From: Candidatus Omnitrophota bacterium
GTDB lineage: Bacteria > Omnitrophota > Gorgyraeia > Gygaellales > Profunditerraquicolaceae
DNA: 41,505 nucleotides
Direction of reading: 5' to 3'
Assembly (NCBI GenBank): GCA_016208765.1
Contig: JACQXK010000069.1
Coordinates: 1-41,505 of the forward strand
In this document: positions 18,108 to 28,049 of the stretch, piece by piece
How positions within the stretch are numbered: position 1 is the stretch's first letter
How the letters are laid out: each line of letters starts with the position of its first letter
Position numbers and translations under genes: made by a program
The notes under the pieces: generated by a model
Databases searched by the model: none
Told to the model about the DNA's origin: nothing
Seen by the model: the letters and a program-made list of their open reading frames with translations, nothing else

Positions 18108-19760
18108 ATGCGCTCAGATGAAATAAAGAAAGGTTTGGAGAGGGTGCCGCATAGGGCATTATTGCATGCCACAGGTTTATCCAGAAAGGACCTTAGCCGT
18201 CCATTTATCGGGGTGGCTACGTCTTCTACTGATTTAATCCCCGGGCATATCGGCATGAAAGACCTTGAGCGTTTCATTGAGCGCGGGATCTGCTTTGGCG
18301 GCGGTGTGCCATTTTTCTTTGGTATCCCGGGTATTTGCGACGGGATTGCCATGGGGCATTTGGGGATGTGTTATCCTTTGGCTCTTCGGGAAATTGTTGC
18401 CGATACCATTGAAACAGTTTGTAATGCCCATCAATTAGACGGCCTTGTCTGCCTGACAAATTGCGACAAGATTACTCCCGGTATGTTGATGGGGATAGCG
18501 CGTTTGAATATTCCGGCAATTGTGGTAACTGCCGGGCCAATGCTTTCAGGAAGGATTGGGAAGAAAAAATTAGCTTTTGTGCATGATACTTTTGAAGCGC
18601 TCGCCCGTGCAAAAAAAGGGGAAATTTCTGAAGAGGAGCTTTCTTGTTTAGAGATGAATGCTTGTCCGGGAGCGGGTTCTTGCCAGGGTTTGTATACCGC
18701 TAATACTATGGCATGTTTAACTGAGACCATGGGTATGTCTTTACCAGGGTGCGCAACGGCTTTGGCAGTTTCAGCTAAAAAGCGCCGCATTGCCCAGGCA
18801 AGCGGAGAGCGGATTGTGGAATTAGTAAAAAAAGATGTAACTCCTTCGCAGATTATTACTCGGGAATCGCTTGAAAATGCTATTGTGGTGGATATGGCTT
18901 TAGGCGGATCCAGTAACACGGTTTTACATTTGATGAGCATTGCTCATGAGGCAGGTGTAAATTTAGATTTAAAGACGTTTGACCGGATCAGTAAGAAGAC
19001 CCCTAATATTACAAAATTAGAGCCGGCAGGAATTCATTATATGGAAGATTTGGAATATGCCGGAGGTATTCCCGCAGTTTTAAAGCGGCTAAAAAGTTTA
19101 TTGACTAATACTTTAAATGTCAGCGGAGAAAAAACTTTTGCCATTGCCCAGAAAGCAGAAGTTCTTGACGAAGATGTGATCAGGCCTTCTGGCAGGGAAT
19201 ATGGCAAAGAAGGCGGGATTGCAACTTTGTTTGGCAATCTTGCTCCGCAAGGTGCAGTGGTTAAGCAGTCTGCAGTGAGCGCACAGATGATGCGTTTTAC
19301 CGGTAAAGCAAAAGTGTTTAACCGCGAGGAAACGGCAATGCAGGCAATTATGTCCGGTAAGATCAAATCCGGCGATGTCGTGGTTATTCGTTATGAAGGG
19401 CCTGCAGGCGGGCCGGGGATGCGCGAGATGCTTGCTCCTACGTCGGCAATTGTGGGTATGGGGCTTGCGGATTCAGTAGCGTTAATTACTGATGGAAGAT
19501 TTTCCGGAGGGACAAAAGGGCCTTGTATCGGGCATGTGTCTCCTGAGGCTGCCAGCAAAGGGCCGATTGCTATTTTAAGAGATGGTGATATAATTACAAT
19601 TGATATTCCAAATAGAAAATTAGAGGTTAAACTTACATCCGCAGAAATTGCCAAGAGGTTTAAGTCTTGGAAGGTGGTGGAGCCAAAGATTAAAACCGGG
19701 TATTTGGCAAGATATTCAAAATTAGTAAGCTCTGCGGATAAGGGAGCGATATTGCAATGA
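18108..19760 (+). CDS. ilvD: Dihydroxy-acid dehydratase
   Basis: IlvD (550 residues) dehydrates 2,3-dihydroxy acids to the 2-keto acids of valine and isoleucine using an Fe-S cluster. Cluster cysteines lie in NCDKITPGM and CPGAGSCQG; the C terminus has [11 protein letters not shown] and [16 protein letters not shown]. It opens the branched-chain operon, overlapping ilvB by 4 bases (ATGA). Neither a leader peptide nor a T-box fits in the 30-bp gap upstream, so control is probably not by attenuation here. Confidence 0.96.
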   Translation: MRSDEIKKGLERVPHRALLHATGLSRKDLSRPFIGVATSSTDLIPGHIGMKDLERFIERGICFGGGVPFFFGIPGICDGIAMGHLGMCYPLALREIVADTIETVCNAHQLDGLVCLTNCDKITPGMLMGIARLNIPAIVVTAGPMLSGRIGKKKLAFVHDTFEALARAKKGEISEEELSCLEMNACPGAGSCQGLYTANTMACLTETMGMSLPGCATALAVSAKKRRIAQASGERIVELVKKDVTPSQIITRESLENAIVVDMALGGSSNTVLHLMSIAHEAGVNLDLKTFDRISKKTPNITKLEPAGIHYMEDLEYAGGIPAVLKRLKSLLTNTLNVSGEKTFAIAQKAEVLDEDVIRPSGREYGKEGGIATLFGNLAPQGAVVKQSAVSAQMMRFTGKAKVFNREETAMQAIMSGKIKSGDVVVIRYEGPAGGPGMREMLAPTSAIVGMGLADSVALITDGRFSGGTKGPCIGHVSPEAASKGPIAILRDGDIITIDIPNRKLEVKLTSAEIAKRFKSWKVVEPKIKTGYLARYSKLVSSADKGAILQ

Positions 19761-21421
19761 ATGGCGCACAAATTTTAATTGAGTGTTTAAAACGTGAAGG
19801 TGTAAGGGTAATCTTTGGTTATCCCGGCGGGCAGGTTCTGCCTTTGTTTGATAAGCTTTATGATGCGGATGTAAATTTTATCCTTGTGCGCCATGAGCAG
19901 GGGGCTGCGCATGCAGCTGATGGTTATGCCCGCGCAACCGGAAAGCCGGGGGTGTGCATTGCCACATCAGGCCCGGGGGCTACGAATTTAGTGACTGGAA
20001 TTGCCACTGCGTTTATGGATTCTATTCCTATGATTGCAATTACCGGTCAGGTGAAGACTTTTTTAATTGGTAATGATGCTTTTCAGGAAGCAGATGTGAC
20101 AGGTATTACCCGTCCGATCACCAAGCATAATTTTCTGGTAAAAGATGTAAAAGATTTGGCGCGGATTGTGCGTGAGGCATTTCATATAGCTTCAAGCGGC
20201 AGGCCGGGCCCAGTGTTAATTGATATTCCTTCTGATGTACAGTTGCAGGAAACAGAGTTTATCTGGCCGGAGGAAGTGGAGATTCGCAGTTATAAGCCTA
20301 CGTATTTTGGCCACCCCGGGCAGATCAAGAAAGCCGCTAAATTAATCAGTGCTGCAAAAAAGCCGATCATTTATGCAGGCGGCGGGATAATTATTTCCGG
20401 CGCGCACCACGAATTAAAGGCATTGGCAGAAAAGATCAATGCTCCTGTGACCTGGACCTTGATGGGCATAGGCGGTTTTCCTGGCGGACACAAGCTTTCT
20501 TTGGGAATGCTGGGAATGCACGGTACGGCATATGCCAACCATGCAATCATGGAGTCGGATCTTATTATCGCAGTGGGTGCTCGTTTTGACGACCGTGTGA
20601 CCGGAAGGCTTGATGCGTTTGCGCCTTATGCCAAGGTGATCCATATTGATATTGACCCTTCTTCAATCAGTAAGAATGTTAAAGTGGATGTGCCGGTAGT
20701 GGGTGATGCGAAAAATATTTTAGGGCAGCTTATTGAAGAAATAAAAACAACTCAGGATATTTCTGAGTGGCTTAAAACAGTTGAAGAATGGAAGAAAAAA
20801 TATCCTTTACGCTACGGAGATAAAGGTATTATAAAACCGCAGTATGTAATTGAGCAGATTTATGAAGCAACCAGCGGTGAAGCGATTATCACTACCGAGG
20901 TGGGCCAGAACCAAATGTGGGCAGCACAGTGGTACAAATACAATCAGCCGCGCACTTTTATTTCAAGCGGCGGATTAGGCACAATGGGCTTCGGGCTTCC
21001 TGCTGCAATGGGGGCAAAGATGGGTTGTCCTGACAAGGTAGTGTTTGATATTGCAGGTGACGGTTCAATCCAGATGAATATTCAGGAGTTGGCCACTTGT
21101 GTGTGCAATAAAATAAATGTTAAGGTGGCAATTTTAAATAACGGTTATTTGGGTATGGTGCGCCAATGGCAGGAACTTTTTTATAAGCGGCGCTATTCGC
21201 ATACTTGTTTGTATAACCCTGATTTTGTAAAGCTCGCCGATAGTTTTGGCGCGGTAGGGATTTTAATTACAAAAAAAGAGGATGTGCGCCCGGCAATTGA
21301 AAAAGCGCTTTCTATTGATAATGTGGTGGTTATGGATTTTCGCGTTGACCCTGAGGAAAATGTTTTTCCGATGGTGCCGGCAGGAGAGGCGATTAATAGA
21401 ATTATAGGTGGATTGGCATGA
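19757..21421 (+). CDS. ilvB: Acetolactate synthase large subunit
   Basis: The 554-residue ThDP enzyme condenses two pyruvates to acetolactate, or pyruvate and 2-ketobutyrate to acetohydroxybutyrate. It shows the catalytic glutamate in [18 protein letters not shown], the [11 protein letters not shown] segment, the FAD-site [11 protein letters not shown] region and the [15 protein letters not shown]...[11 protein letters not shown] diphosphate-binding motif near the C terminus. The biosynthetic identity is secured by the adjoining regulatory subunit gene, with which it overlaps by 4 bases. Confidence 0.97.
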   Translation: MNGAQILIECLKREGVRVIFGYPGGQVLPLFDKLYDADVNFILVRHEQGAAHAADGYARATGKPGVCIATSGPGATNLVTGIATAFMDSIPMIAITGQVKTFLIGNDAFQEADVTGITRPITKHNFLVKDVKDLARIVREAFHIASSGRPGPVLIDIPSDVQLQETEFIWPEEVEIRSYKPTYFGHPGQIKKAAKLISAAKKPIIYAGGGIIISGAHHELKALAEKINAPVTWTLMGIGGFPGGHKLSLGMLGMHGTAYANHAIMESDLIIAVGARFDDRVTGRLDAFAPYAKVIHIDIDPSSISKNVKVDVPVVGDAKNILGQLIEEIKTTQDISEWLKTVEEWKKKYPLRYGDKGIIKPQYVIEQIYEATSGEAIITTEVGQNQMWAAQWYKYNQPRTFISSGGLGTMGFGLPAAMGAKMGCPDKVVFDIAGDGSIQMNIQELATCVCNKINVKVAILNNGYLGMVRQWQELFYKRRYSHTCLYNPDFVKLADSFGAVGILITKKEDVRPAIEKALSIDNVVVMDFRVDPEENVFPMVPAGEAINRIIGGLA

Positions 21422-21891
21422 AACATACTATATCAGTATTAGTTGAAAACAAATTTGGAGTATTGGCAAGAGTGGCGGGTTTATTCAGCGCACGCGGCTA
21501 CAATATTGCTTCTTTAGCTGTTTCTGAAACGCTTGACCCTCAGATTTCTTACATGACTATCGTTGTGCAGGCTGAGGACGAAAAGATCTTGGAACAGATT
21601 GAAAAACAGCTGAATAAACTTATTGATGTGATCTCTGTGACTGATTTCACCAAAAGAGAGCATGTGGAAAGAGAGCTGGTTTTGGCAAAAGTTAATTATT
21701 CCGCCAAACAAAAAACACAGCTTGAGAAATTACTAAATAAGTTTTTAGCAAAGGTGGTTCAGCGAAAAGAAGATACCGCAATTATTGAAGCAGTAGGAGA
21801 GCAGGAACAGATCAGGCAGTTATTGGAAGGCCTGGCTAAATTTGGGGTAAAGGAATTAGTGAGGACGGGGAAATTGGCAATTTCAGCGTGA
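21418..21891 (+). CDS. ilvN: Acetolactate synthase small (regulatory) subunit
   Basis: A 157-residue regulatory subunit with an N-terminal ACT domain ([29 protein letters not shown]) and the C-terminal ALS_ss_C domain ([14 protein letters not shown] onward). The family confers valine feedback inhibition on the large subunit. The length is that of IlvH/IlvN long forms. Its ATG overlaps the ilvB stop, which fits equal production of the two subunits. Confidence 0.96.
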   Translation: MKHTISVLVENKFGVLARVAGLFSARGYNIASLAVSETLDPQISYMTIVVQAEDEKILEQIEKQLNKLIDVISVTDFTKREHVERELVLAKVNYSAKQKTQLEKLLNKFLAKVVQRKEDTAIIEAVGEQEQIRQLLEGLAKFGVKELVRTGKLAISA

Positions 21892-21947
21892 AATAGTTTG
21901 CTGTTAATTTTACACTGTAAACTTTTTTGACCGAAGGGAGAAAAGAA

Positions 21948-22943
21948 ATGGCAAAGATTTATTATGACAACGACGCGGATTTGAATATTTTAAAAGACAA
22001 AACAATCGCAATTATTGGTTATGGCATTCAGGGCCGTGGCCAGTCTTTATGTTTGCGTGATTCCGGATGCAGGGTAATTGTTTCCGAGGTTGCCGGAACG
22101 CCTAATTATGAACAGGCAAAAAAAGACGGGTTTACTCCCGTAACTGCAGATGAGGCAGCCAAGGCCGCGGATATTATCCAGATTTTAACGCAGGATCATG
22201 TGCAGGCAAAAGTTTATAACGAGAGCATTAAGCCAAATTTGAAAAAAGGCAAGGCGCTTTGTTTCTCGCACGGGTTTAATATTCGTTTTAAGCAGATCAA
22301 GCCTTCTAAAAATATTGATGTTTTTATGGTAGCTCCAAAAGGCCCCGGCGCATTGGTGCGCAGGATGTATGAAGAGGGAAAGGGAGTGCCAAGCTTAATT
22401 GCTATTTATCAGGATGCAACCGGAGAAGCCAAGCAAATCGGCCTTGCATATGCAAAAGCAATCGGGGCAACTAAAGCAGGAGTAATTGAGACTACCTTTG
22501 AAGAGGAAACCGAAACAGATCTTTTTGGGGAACAGGCTGTTCTTTGCGGCGGAGTAAGCGAATTGATCAAGGCAGGTTTTGATACCTTGATTGATGCAGG
22601 TTATCAGCCGGAAATTGCTTATTTTGAAGTTTTGCATGAATTGAAACTGATCACTGATTTAATCCAGGAATATGGGATTACCGGGATGCGCCGCAGGGTT
22701 TCTAATACTGCCTGTTATGGCGATCTTACCCGCGGGCCGCGGATCATTAATGCTAAAACCCGTAAAGAGATGAACAAAATCTTAAAAGAGATTAAAAGCG
22801 GAAAGTTTGCCCGCGAGTGGATCAAAGAAAACGAAGACGGCAGGCCGAATTTTAATAAATTAATAAAAGAAGGCGAAGAGCATAGGATTGAGAAAGTCGG
22901 GCAGCAGTTAAGGGAAATGATGCCCTGGATGAAGAAAGCGTAA
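21948..22943 (+). CDS. ilvC: Ketol-acid reductoisomerase, class I
   Basis: I place the start at the ATG at 21948 (331 residues, class I length) because GAAGGGAG lies just upstream and [12 protein letters not shown] matches the family; an in-frame TTG at 21927 lacks support. Landmarks are the Rossmann loop [13 protein letters not shown], the catalytic SHGFNI histidine, [20 protein letters not shown] and SNTACYGD. The loop after the second strand reads [10 protein letters not shown] (residues 45-54), where NADPH-type enzymes usually have GLR..S.S; an acidic residue replaces the usual hydrophobic one and the arginine and last serine are missing, suggesting NADH preference. Confidence 0.95.
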   Translation: MAKIYYDNDADLNILKDKTIAIIGYGIQGRGQSLCLRDSGCRVIVSEVAGTPNYEQAKKDGFTPVTADEAAKAADIIQILTQDHVQAKVYNESIKPNLKKGKALCFSHGFNIRFKQIKPSKNIDVFMVAPKGPGALVRRMYEEGKGVPSLIAIYQDATGEAKQIGLAYAKAIGATKAGVIETTFEEETETDLFGEQAVLCGGVSELIKAGFDTLIDAGYQPEIAYFEVLHELKLITDLIQEYGITGMRRRVSNTACYGDLTRGPRIINAKTRKEMNKILKEIKSGKFAREWIKENEDGRPNFNKLIKEGEEHRIEKVGQQLREMMPWMKKA

Positions 22944-22958
22944 AACGTAAAGCGAAAA

Positions 22959-24464
22959 ATGGAAAAGATAATTATATTTGATACAACATTACGCGACGGA
23001 GAACAGGCCCCGGGTGCCGCCTTAAACCAGAAAGAAAAGCTGGAAATTGCTCAGGTTTTGGCTGATCTTGGGGTTGATTTTATTGAGGCGGGTTTTCCTG
23101 TTTCTTCAAAAGGGGATTTTGAAGCAGTTAAGCTTGTGGCAAAATCTGTTAAGGGCCCGGGTATTTGCGGTTTGGCGCGCTCCATTAAAAAAGATATTGA
23201 TGCAAGCTTTGATGCTGTGAAATTTTCAAAGAGGCCGCGCATCCATGTATTTTTGGCTACTTCCAAGATCCACATGAAGTATAAATTAAGAAAGGCCGAG
23301 GATGAAATCTTGCGCTTGGCAGTGGATGCGGTAAAATATGCCCGCAGAAAATGCCCGGATATTGAATTTTCTCCTGAAGACGCTTCAAGAAGCGAAAGGG
23401 AATTTCTTTTTAGGGTGGTTGAGGAAGTGATTAAAGCAGGGGCGTCTACTGTAAATATTCCTGATACTGTCGGCTATAGCCAGCCTCAGGAGTATGGAAG
23501 CCTGATCAAAGCAATTAAAGAAAATGTTCCTAATATAAATAAGGCGATAATTTCTGTGCATTGTCATAATGATCTGGGGCTGGGGGTGGCGAATTCTCTT
23601 GAGGCGGTGAAGAATGGCGCTCGTCAGGTAGAGTGTACGGTTAACGGAATTGGCGAGCGCGCCGGTAACGCATCTCTTGAAGAAATTGTGATGGCGATCA
23701 CTACGCGTAATGATTTTTTTAGCAACCTGAAAGTAGATATTCGCCGTAGGGAAATTTATAAGGCCTCTCGTCTTGTGAGTAAGCTGACCGGTTTTGTTAT
23801 CGCTCCTAATAAAGCTATTGTGGGTGCAAATGCTTTTCGGCATGAATCAGGAATTCATCAGGACGGGGTTTTAAAGGAAAGATCCACTTATGAAATAATT
23901 CATCCTGAGGATGTGGGATTTACCGGAGTAGGGATTGTTTTAGGCAAGCATTCCGGAAGGCATGCCTTTGCTGAAAGACTAAAGGCGCTGGGATTCCATT
24001 TGAGCCAGCAGCAATTAGAACAGGCATTTGAGAGATTTAAGCAGATTGCCGATAAGAAGAAAGATATTTTTGATGATGACCTGCGCACAATCGTGGAAGA
24101 AGAATTCAGGGCAGCCAAGCCTTTGTGGCAGCTGGATAGCTTTGAGGTAAATTCCGGGACAAGAATTACCCCTGTGGCATGTGTGCGCTTAAAACATAAA
24201 GGAAAGATTGTTTCCGGGCAATCTGTTGGTGACGGCCCGGTGGATGCTTGTTTTAAAGCAATTGATAAGATTGTTGGCGTAAAAGTTAAATTAGATGATT
24301 ACCGTCTTGAAGCTGTAACTTCCGGCAAAGACGCTTTAGGAGAAGTGAGCCTGAGGCTTATCTGTGAGAATAAAACTTTTTCAGGGCGCGGCTCCAGCAC
24401 CGATATTATTGAATCTTCTCTTAGGGCTTACCTTGAAGCATTGAATAAAATCAAAGCTAAATGA
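22959..24464 (+). CDS. leuA: 2-isopropylmalate synthase
   Basis: LeuA (501 residues) condenses acetyl-CoA with 2-ketoisovalerate in the first step of leucine synthesis. The DRE-TIM barrel begins with FDTTLRDGEQAPGAALN, the metal site includes SVHCHNDLGLGVANSLEAV, and NGIGERAGNASLEE follows. The C-terminal ~120 residues form a LeuA dimer (regulatory) domain, so leucine feedback is likely. Citramalate synthases are related, but the placement directly after ilvC favours LeuA. The ribosome site is weak. leuB, leuC and leuD are not in the window. Confidence 0.93.
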   Translation: MEKIIIFDTTLRDGEQAPGAALNQKEKLEIAQVLADLGVDFIEAGFPVSSKGDFEAVKLVAKSVKGPGICGLARSIKKDIDASFDAVKFSKRPRIHVFLATSKIHMKYKLRKAEDEILRLAVDAVKYARRKCPDIEFSPEDASRSEREFLFRVVEEVIKAGASTVNIPDTVGYSQPQEYGSLIKAIKENVPNINKAIISVHCHNDLGLGVANSLEAVKNGARQVECTVNGIGERAGNASLEEIVMAITTRNDFFSNLKVDIRRREIYKASRLVSKLTGFVIAPNKAIVGANAFRHESGIHQDGVLKERSTYEIIHPEDVGFTGVGIVLGKHSGRHAFAERLKALGFHLSQQQLEQAFERFKQIADKKKDIFDDDLRTIVEEEFRAAKPLWQLDSFEVNSGTRITPVACVRLKHKGKIVSGQSVGDGPVDACFKAIDKIVGVKVKLDDYRLEAVTSGKDALGEVSLRLICENKTFSGRGSSTDIIESSLRAYLEALNKIKAK

Positions 24465-25297
24465 ACTCCCTCAAAACTTTTGGTTTAGTGGGTTATCCGG
24501 TTAAACACAGCCTCTCGCCAGCAATGCACAATGCCGCATTTAAATTCTTAAATATTAACGCCCAATATAAATTATTTGAATTAAGGCCCGAAGAATTAGG
24601 GCCTTTTTTTTGTACTTTTGAGGAAGATTACATTTACGGCGTAAATGTAACTATCCCCTACAAGGAATCCGTGATTCCTTTGATGGGTAAGCTTACAGAA
24701 GAGGCTTCTTTAATAGGCGCGGTAAATACTGTAAAAATTGAAGATGAGAAATTAGTCGGTCATAATACCGACGGAAATGGGTTCATCCAGGATTTATTGG
24801 GATTCTTTCCCCGAGGTATTTCCGGGATCAAGGTATCTATTATCGGAGCAGGAGGAGCTGCTAAGGCAGTGGGGATTTCTTTGGCCAAACATGGCGCGCA
24901 AAATATAATTTTTTATGATATTGATAGAAATAGGGCTCAAGGCTTGGCTGATAAGATAAGCCTTGAGTTAAAGCTCTGCCCTGCAGAGGCAGTTGATTCA
25001 ATTGAGGGGCTTTTTAGAGGTAAGACGGATTTATTAATTAATGCCAGTAACTCCGGAATGAAAGAAACTGACCCGGTATTAGTCAGTAAAGAGAGCCTTG
25101 CAAAAGTAACTTTTGTTTATGATTTGATTTATAATCCGGCTAAAACCAAACTTCTGCAATTGGCAGAAAGATCCGGTGTTAAATTTGCAAATGGGCTGGG
25201 TATGCTATTACATCAGGGAGCTTTGGCTTTTGAGTTTTGGACCGGTAAGGCCGCTCCGCTTGACCAAATGCGCAATGCGCTAAAGGAGGCAGTTTAA
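24461..25297 (+). CDS. aroE: Shikimate dehydrogenase
   Basis: AroE (278 residues) reduces 3-dehydroshikimate with NADPH. Motifs: GYPVKHSLSPAMHNAAF (substrate serines), VNVTIPYKES with the catalytic lysine, GHNTDGNGF with the catalytic aspartate, the IIGAGGAAKAVGISL nucleotide loop and GLGMLLHQGALAFEFW near the end. Its ATG overlaps the leuA stop (ATGA), and its stop overlaps the next ATG, so an aromatic-pathway gene is coupled into the branched-chain operon. Confidence 0.95.
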   Translation: MNSLKTFGLVGYPVKHSLSPAMHNAAFKFLNINAQYKLFELRPEELGPFFCTFEEDYIYGVNVTIPYKESVIPLMGKLTEEASLIGAVNTVKIEDEKLVGHNTDGNGFIQDLLGFFPRGISGIKVSIIGAGGAAKAVGISLAKHGAQNIIFYDIDRNRAQGLADKISLELKLCPAEAVDSIEGLFRGKTDLLINASNSGMKETDPVLVSKESLAKVTFVYDLIYNPAKTKLLQLAERSGVKFANGLGMLLHQGALAFEFWTGKAAPLDQMRNALKEAV

Positions 25298-26115
25298 TGT
25301 TAACAGGTGTGATTATGGCTTTTATTTTTGGCGCAATTATGGGAAGTTTTTTAAATGTCTGTATTTACCGTATGCCATTCGGAAAGTCGGTGGTCTGGCC
25401 GGGCTCGCACTGCCCATTATGCGAAAAAAGAATTCCCTGGTATGACAATATTCCTTTTATCAGCTATTCGCTGCTGGGGGGTAAATGCCGGTTTTGCCGG
25501 AAGAATATATCTGTGCGTTATATTATTGTGGAGCTGCTTACTGCCGTGCTTTTTGTCCTGCTTTATAACCGTTATGGCCTAAGCTACGATTTTTTTGTTT
25601 ACATGGTGATGGTTTGCGGTTTGATCATTGCTACTTTTATTGATATCCCGCATAGGATTATTCCTGATGAGGTTTCTGTGGGGGGGATGATCGTTGGTTT
25701 TATTTTAATTTCAATTAAAGGGCTTAGCTTAAGCCCGTTTTCCTTTAATTTTCAGCCCATGTTGAATTCTTTTCTGGGGATACTTGCCGGCGGAGGAATA
25801 ATATATTTAACCGGGAAACTGTTTGATATCGTTTATTTTAAACTGCTTAAGAAACCTGCAATCCAAGGTGAAACTGAATCCATGGGCGGAGGGGATGTAA
25901 AACTATTGGCTATGATCGGGGCTTTCCTGGGTTGGCAATTAGCGCTTCTGACTTTTTTTCTCGCTCCTTTATTTGGGGCGGTTATCGGCTTAATTAATTA
26001 CTGGGTGAAGAAGGATCACACAATCCCCTATGGCCCATTCTTGTCTTTGGCAGCAATTATTTGTTTGCTTTGGAGCCAGCAGATTTTAAGATTAATTTTC
26101 TTTGGTATCAGGTAA
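25297..26115 (+). CDS. pilD: Prepilin peptidase / N-methyltransferase
   Basis: A 272-residue polytopic membrane aspartyl protease that cleaves and N-methylates type IV prepilins or type II secretion pseudopilins. The cytoplasmic N-terminal domain has two CxxC pairs (CPLCEKRIPW and CRFCRKN) for zinc. The catalytic aspartates lie in IDIPHRIIPDEV and MGGGDVKLLAMIG. About seven to eight hydrophobic helices are visible. It starts on the aroE stop (TAATG). It implies pili or type II secretion encoded elsewhere. Confidence 0.94.
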   Translation: MLTGVIMAFIFGAIMGSFLNVCIYRMPFGKSVVWPGSHCPLCEKRIPWYDNIPFISYSLLGGKCRFCRKNISVRYIIVELLTAVLFVLLYNRYGLSYDFFVYMVMVCGLIIATFIDIPHRIIPDEVSVGGMIVGFILISIKGLSLSPFSFNFQPMLNSFLGILAGGGIIYLTGKLFDIVYFKLLKKPAIQGETESMGGGDVKLLAMIGAFLGWQLALLTFFLAPLFGAVIGLINYWVKKDHTIPYGPFLSLAAIICLLWSQQILRLIFFGIR

Positions 26116-26125
26116 TATTTTAACC

Positions 26126-27949
26126 ATGCCAGGACAAGATTTATTTACGCAGCTTCCACATACCGTTTCCGGTGATAAATGGCAAAACACAGGCCTGCTC
26201 AGGCGGGCAGGGATTTGCGTTCCGTTATTTTCAGTATTTTCAAAAAGAAGCATCGGCATTGCCGATTTCTCCGACCTAAAACTTCTTATTGATTTTGCCG
26301 CAGCAACAGGGCATTCCATTCTACAGCTTCTTCCAATGAACGATCTTGGTTCTGTTTTTTGCCCCTATGATTCTATTAGCTCTTTTGCTATTGAGCCTGC
26401 GTATTTATCTTTAGAGGAATTCTGTAAAGACAGATTAGTTGCAGGAAAAATAGAAGAATTGAGGAAAAAGTTTTTATTTCCAAGGCCGCACCTTGATTAT
26501 GAAATAAAAAAAGATAAAATTAGTATTCTTAAAGAAATATTCTTATTGGCCAAAGATACTGAGTCGGTATTTTTCCGTAATTTTAGGCATGAGAATGCTT
26601 ATTGGCTTAAAGATTATGCTCTTTTTAAAGTTTTAAAAGAACATTATCACGGACTTGCATGGTATGAATGGGAGAAGCCTTTTCGTGAACATGATTATCA
26701 GGCAATAGATAATTTTCTAAAGGAGCGCCAGAAAGAAGTTTATTTTCAGATGTGGCTGCAGTGGAAATGTTTTGAACAGTTCAGGTCAGGAAAGGAGTAC
26801 GCCTCATCAAAAATTGTTTTTTTAAAAGGAGATCTTCCGATTTTAGTTTCGCGTGACAGCGCGGATGTCTGGTCGCATACTGAATTTTTTAAATTAGAAC
26901 TTGCTGCCGGTGCGCCTCCTGATATGTATTGCTCCAAAGGGCAGCGCTGGGGTATGCCGACGTATAACTGGGAAAAGAAACAGGCTGATGAATATCGTTA
27001 CATTAAAGAGAGGTTGAAATACGCAGAGAATTTCTATAATATCCTGCGCATTGACCATGTAGTCGGGCTCTTCCGTATCTGGAGCATAAAATATAATGAT
27101 CCGGAAGAGAACCAGGGATTAAACGGTTTTTTTGATCCGGCTGATGAGGCAAAATGGGGCCAGCAGGGAAGAAAAATATTAGAAATAATTTTAAAGAATA
27201 CAAAGATGCTTTTATGCGCCGAGGATTTGGGAGTGATCCCCCGGGTTTGCACGGACACCCTGCGTGAATTTGGAATTCCCGGTAACGACGTGCAGCGTTG
27301 GGTAAAAGATTGGAACGTGAAGCATGATTTTTTAACTCCACAGGAGTACCGTTTTCTTGCAGTAGCCATGCTTTCTACGCATGATACAACTAACTGGAAT
27401 GCCTGGTGGGAAAATGAAGCCGGTACTGTGGATGAGCAGTTGTTTATTTGTAAATGCGAGCATAGGCTTGATTATAATCAGGTAAAAAATAAATTATTTA
27501 ATTTTAACCTTTCCGGTAACGGAAGGCTTCGCTGGTTAAATGATATTGATTCCGTTGACAAATTGGCAGCAGTGATGGCCAGAAGAAAAGAAGAGATTGG
27601 TGATTTTATTGATATGTATTTAAACACATATCATGAAAAAGAAAAACTTTGGGCCCAGATGGGGCTTGTTGGCCCGATGCGTGAAAAGGCTGATAGTCAG
27701 ATTCTTTCTGCAGCACTTAAAATAACTTATAACTCAAACGCTGTATTTTGTATCCAGTTAATTACAGATATCCTGGGCCTGACAGATATTTTGCAAGGCG
27801 ATTCTTATCAACAGCGTATTAATACCCCAGGGACAGTCAGCGATAAGAATTGGTCACTTGTGATGCCGATTCCGCTTGAAGAGTTGCTGCAGCATAAAGT
27901 CTGCGCCGAGATTAAGCAGATGGTGGTTGGGGCAAAGAGGATGTATTAA
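26126..27949 (+). CDS. malQ: 4-alpha-glucanotransferase (amylomaltase, GH77)
   Basis: The enzyme transfers maltooligosaccharide units between alpha-1,4-glucans. I take the ATG at 26126 (607 residues); an upstream in-frame TTG at 26102 overlaps pilD and has no support. The catalytic trio is visible: nucleophile Asp310 in LRIDHVVG, acid/base Glu366 in CAEDLGVIP and Asp420 in STHDTTNW. The GH77 start RRAGICVPLFSVFSKRSIGI is also clear. It may act on internal glycogen or imported maltodextrin. Only a weak AGGT-type ribosome site is seen. Confidence 0.95.
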   Translation: MPGQDLFTQLPHTVSGDKWQNTGLLRRAGICVPLFSVFSKRSIGIADFSDLKLLIDFAAATGHSILQLLPMNDLGSVFCPYDSISSFAIEPAYLSLEEFCKDRLVAGKIEELRKKFLFPRPHLDYEIKKDKISILKEIFLLAKDTESVFFRNFRHENAYWLKDYALFKVLKEHYHGLAWYEWEKPFREHDYQAIDNFLKERQKEVYFQMWLQWKCFEQFRSGKEYASSKIVFLKGDLPILVSRDSADVWSHTEFFKLELAAGAPPDMYCSKGQRWGMPTYNWEKKQADEYRYIKERLKYAENFYNILRIDHVVGLFRIWSIKYNDPEENQGLNGFFDPADEAKWGQQGRKILEIILKNTKMLLCAEDLGVIPRVCTDTLREFGIPGNDVQRWVKDWNVKHDFLTPQEYRFLAVAMLSTHDTTNWNAWWENEAGTVDEQLFICKCEHRLDYNQVKNKLFNFNLSGNGRLRWLNDIDSVDKLAAVMARRKEEIGDFIDMYLNTYHEKEKLWAQMGLVGPMREKADSQILSAALKITYNSNAVFCIQLITDILGLTDILQGDSYQQRINTPGTVSDKNWSLVMPIPLEELLQHKVCAEIKQMVVGAKRMY

Positions 27950-28049
27950 ATTTAAATGAATCTTCTGGATTGCTTAGGTTAATTCTCTTATATTTCTCCG
28001 GACACTTTAAGTATTCAGGTGCCAGGGCATATTTCTCGTAGCACCGCTT

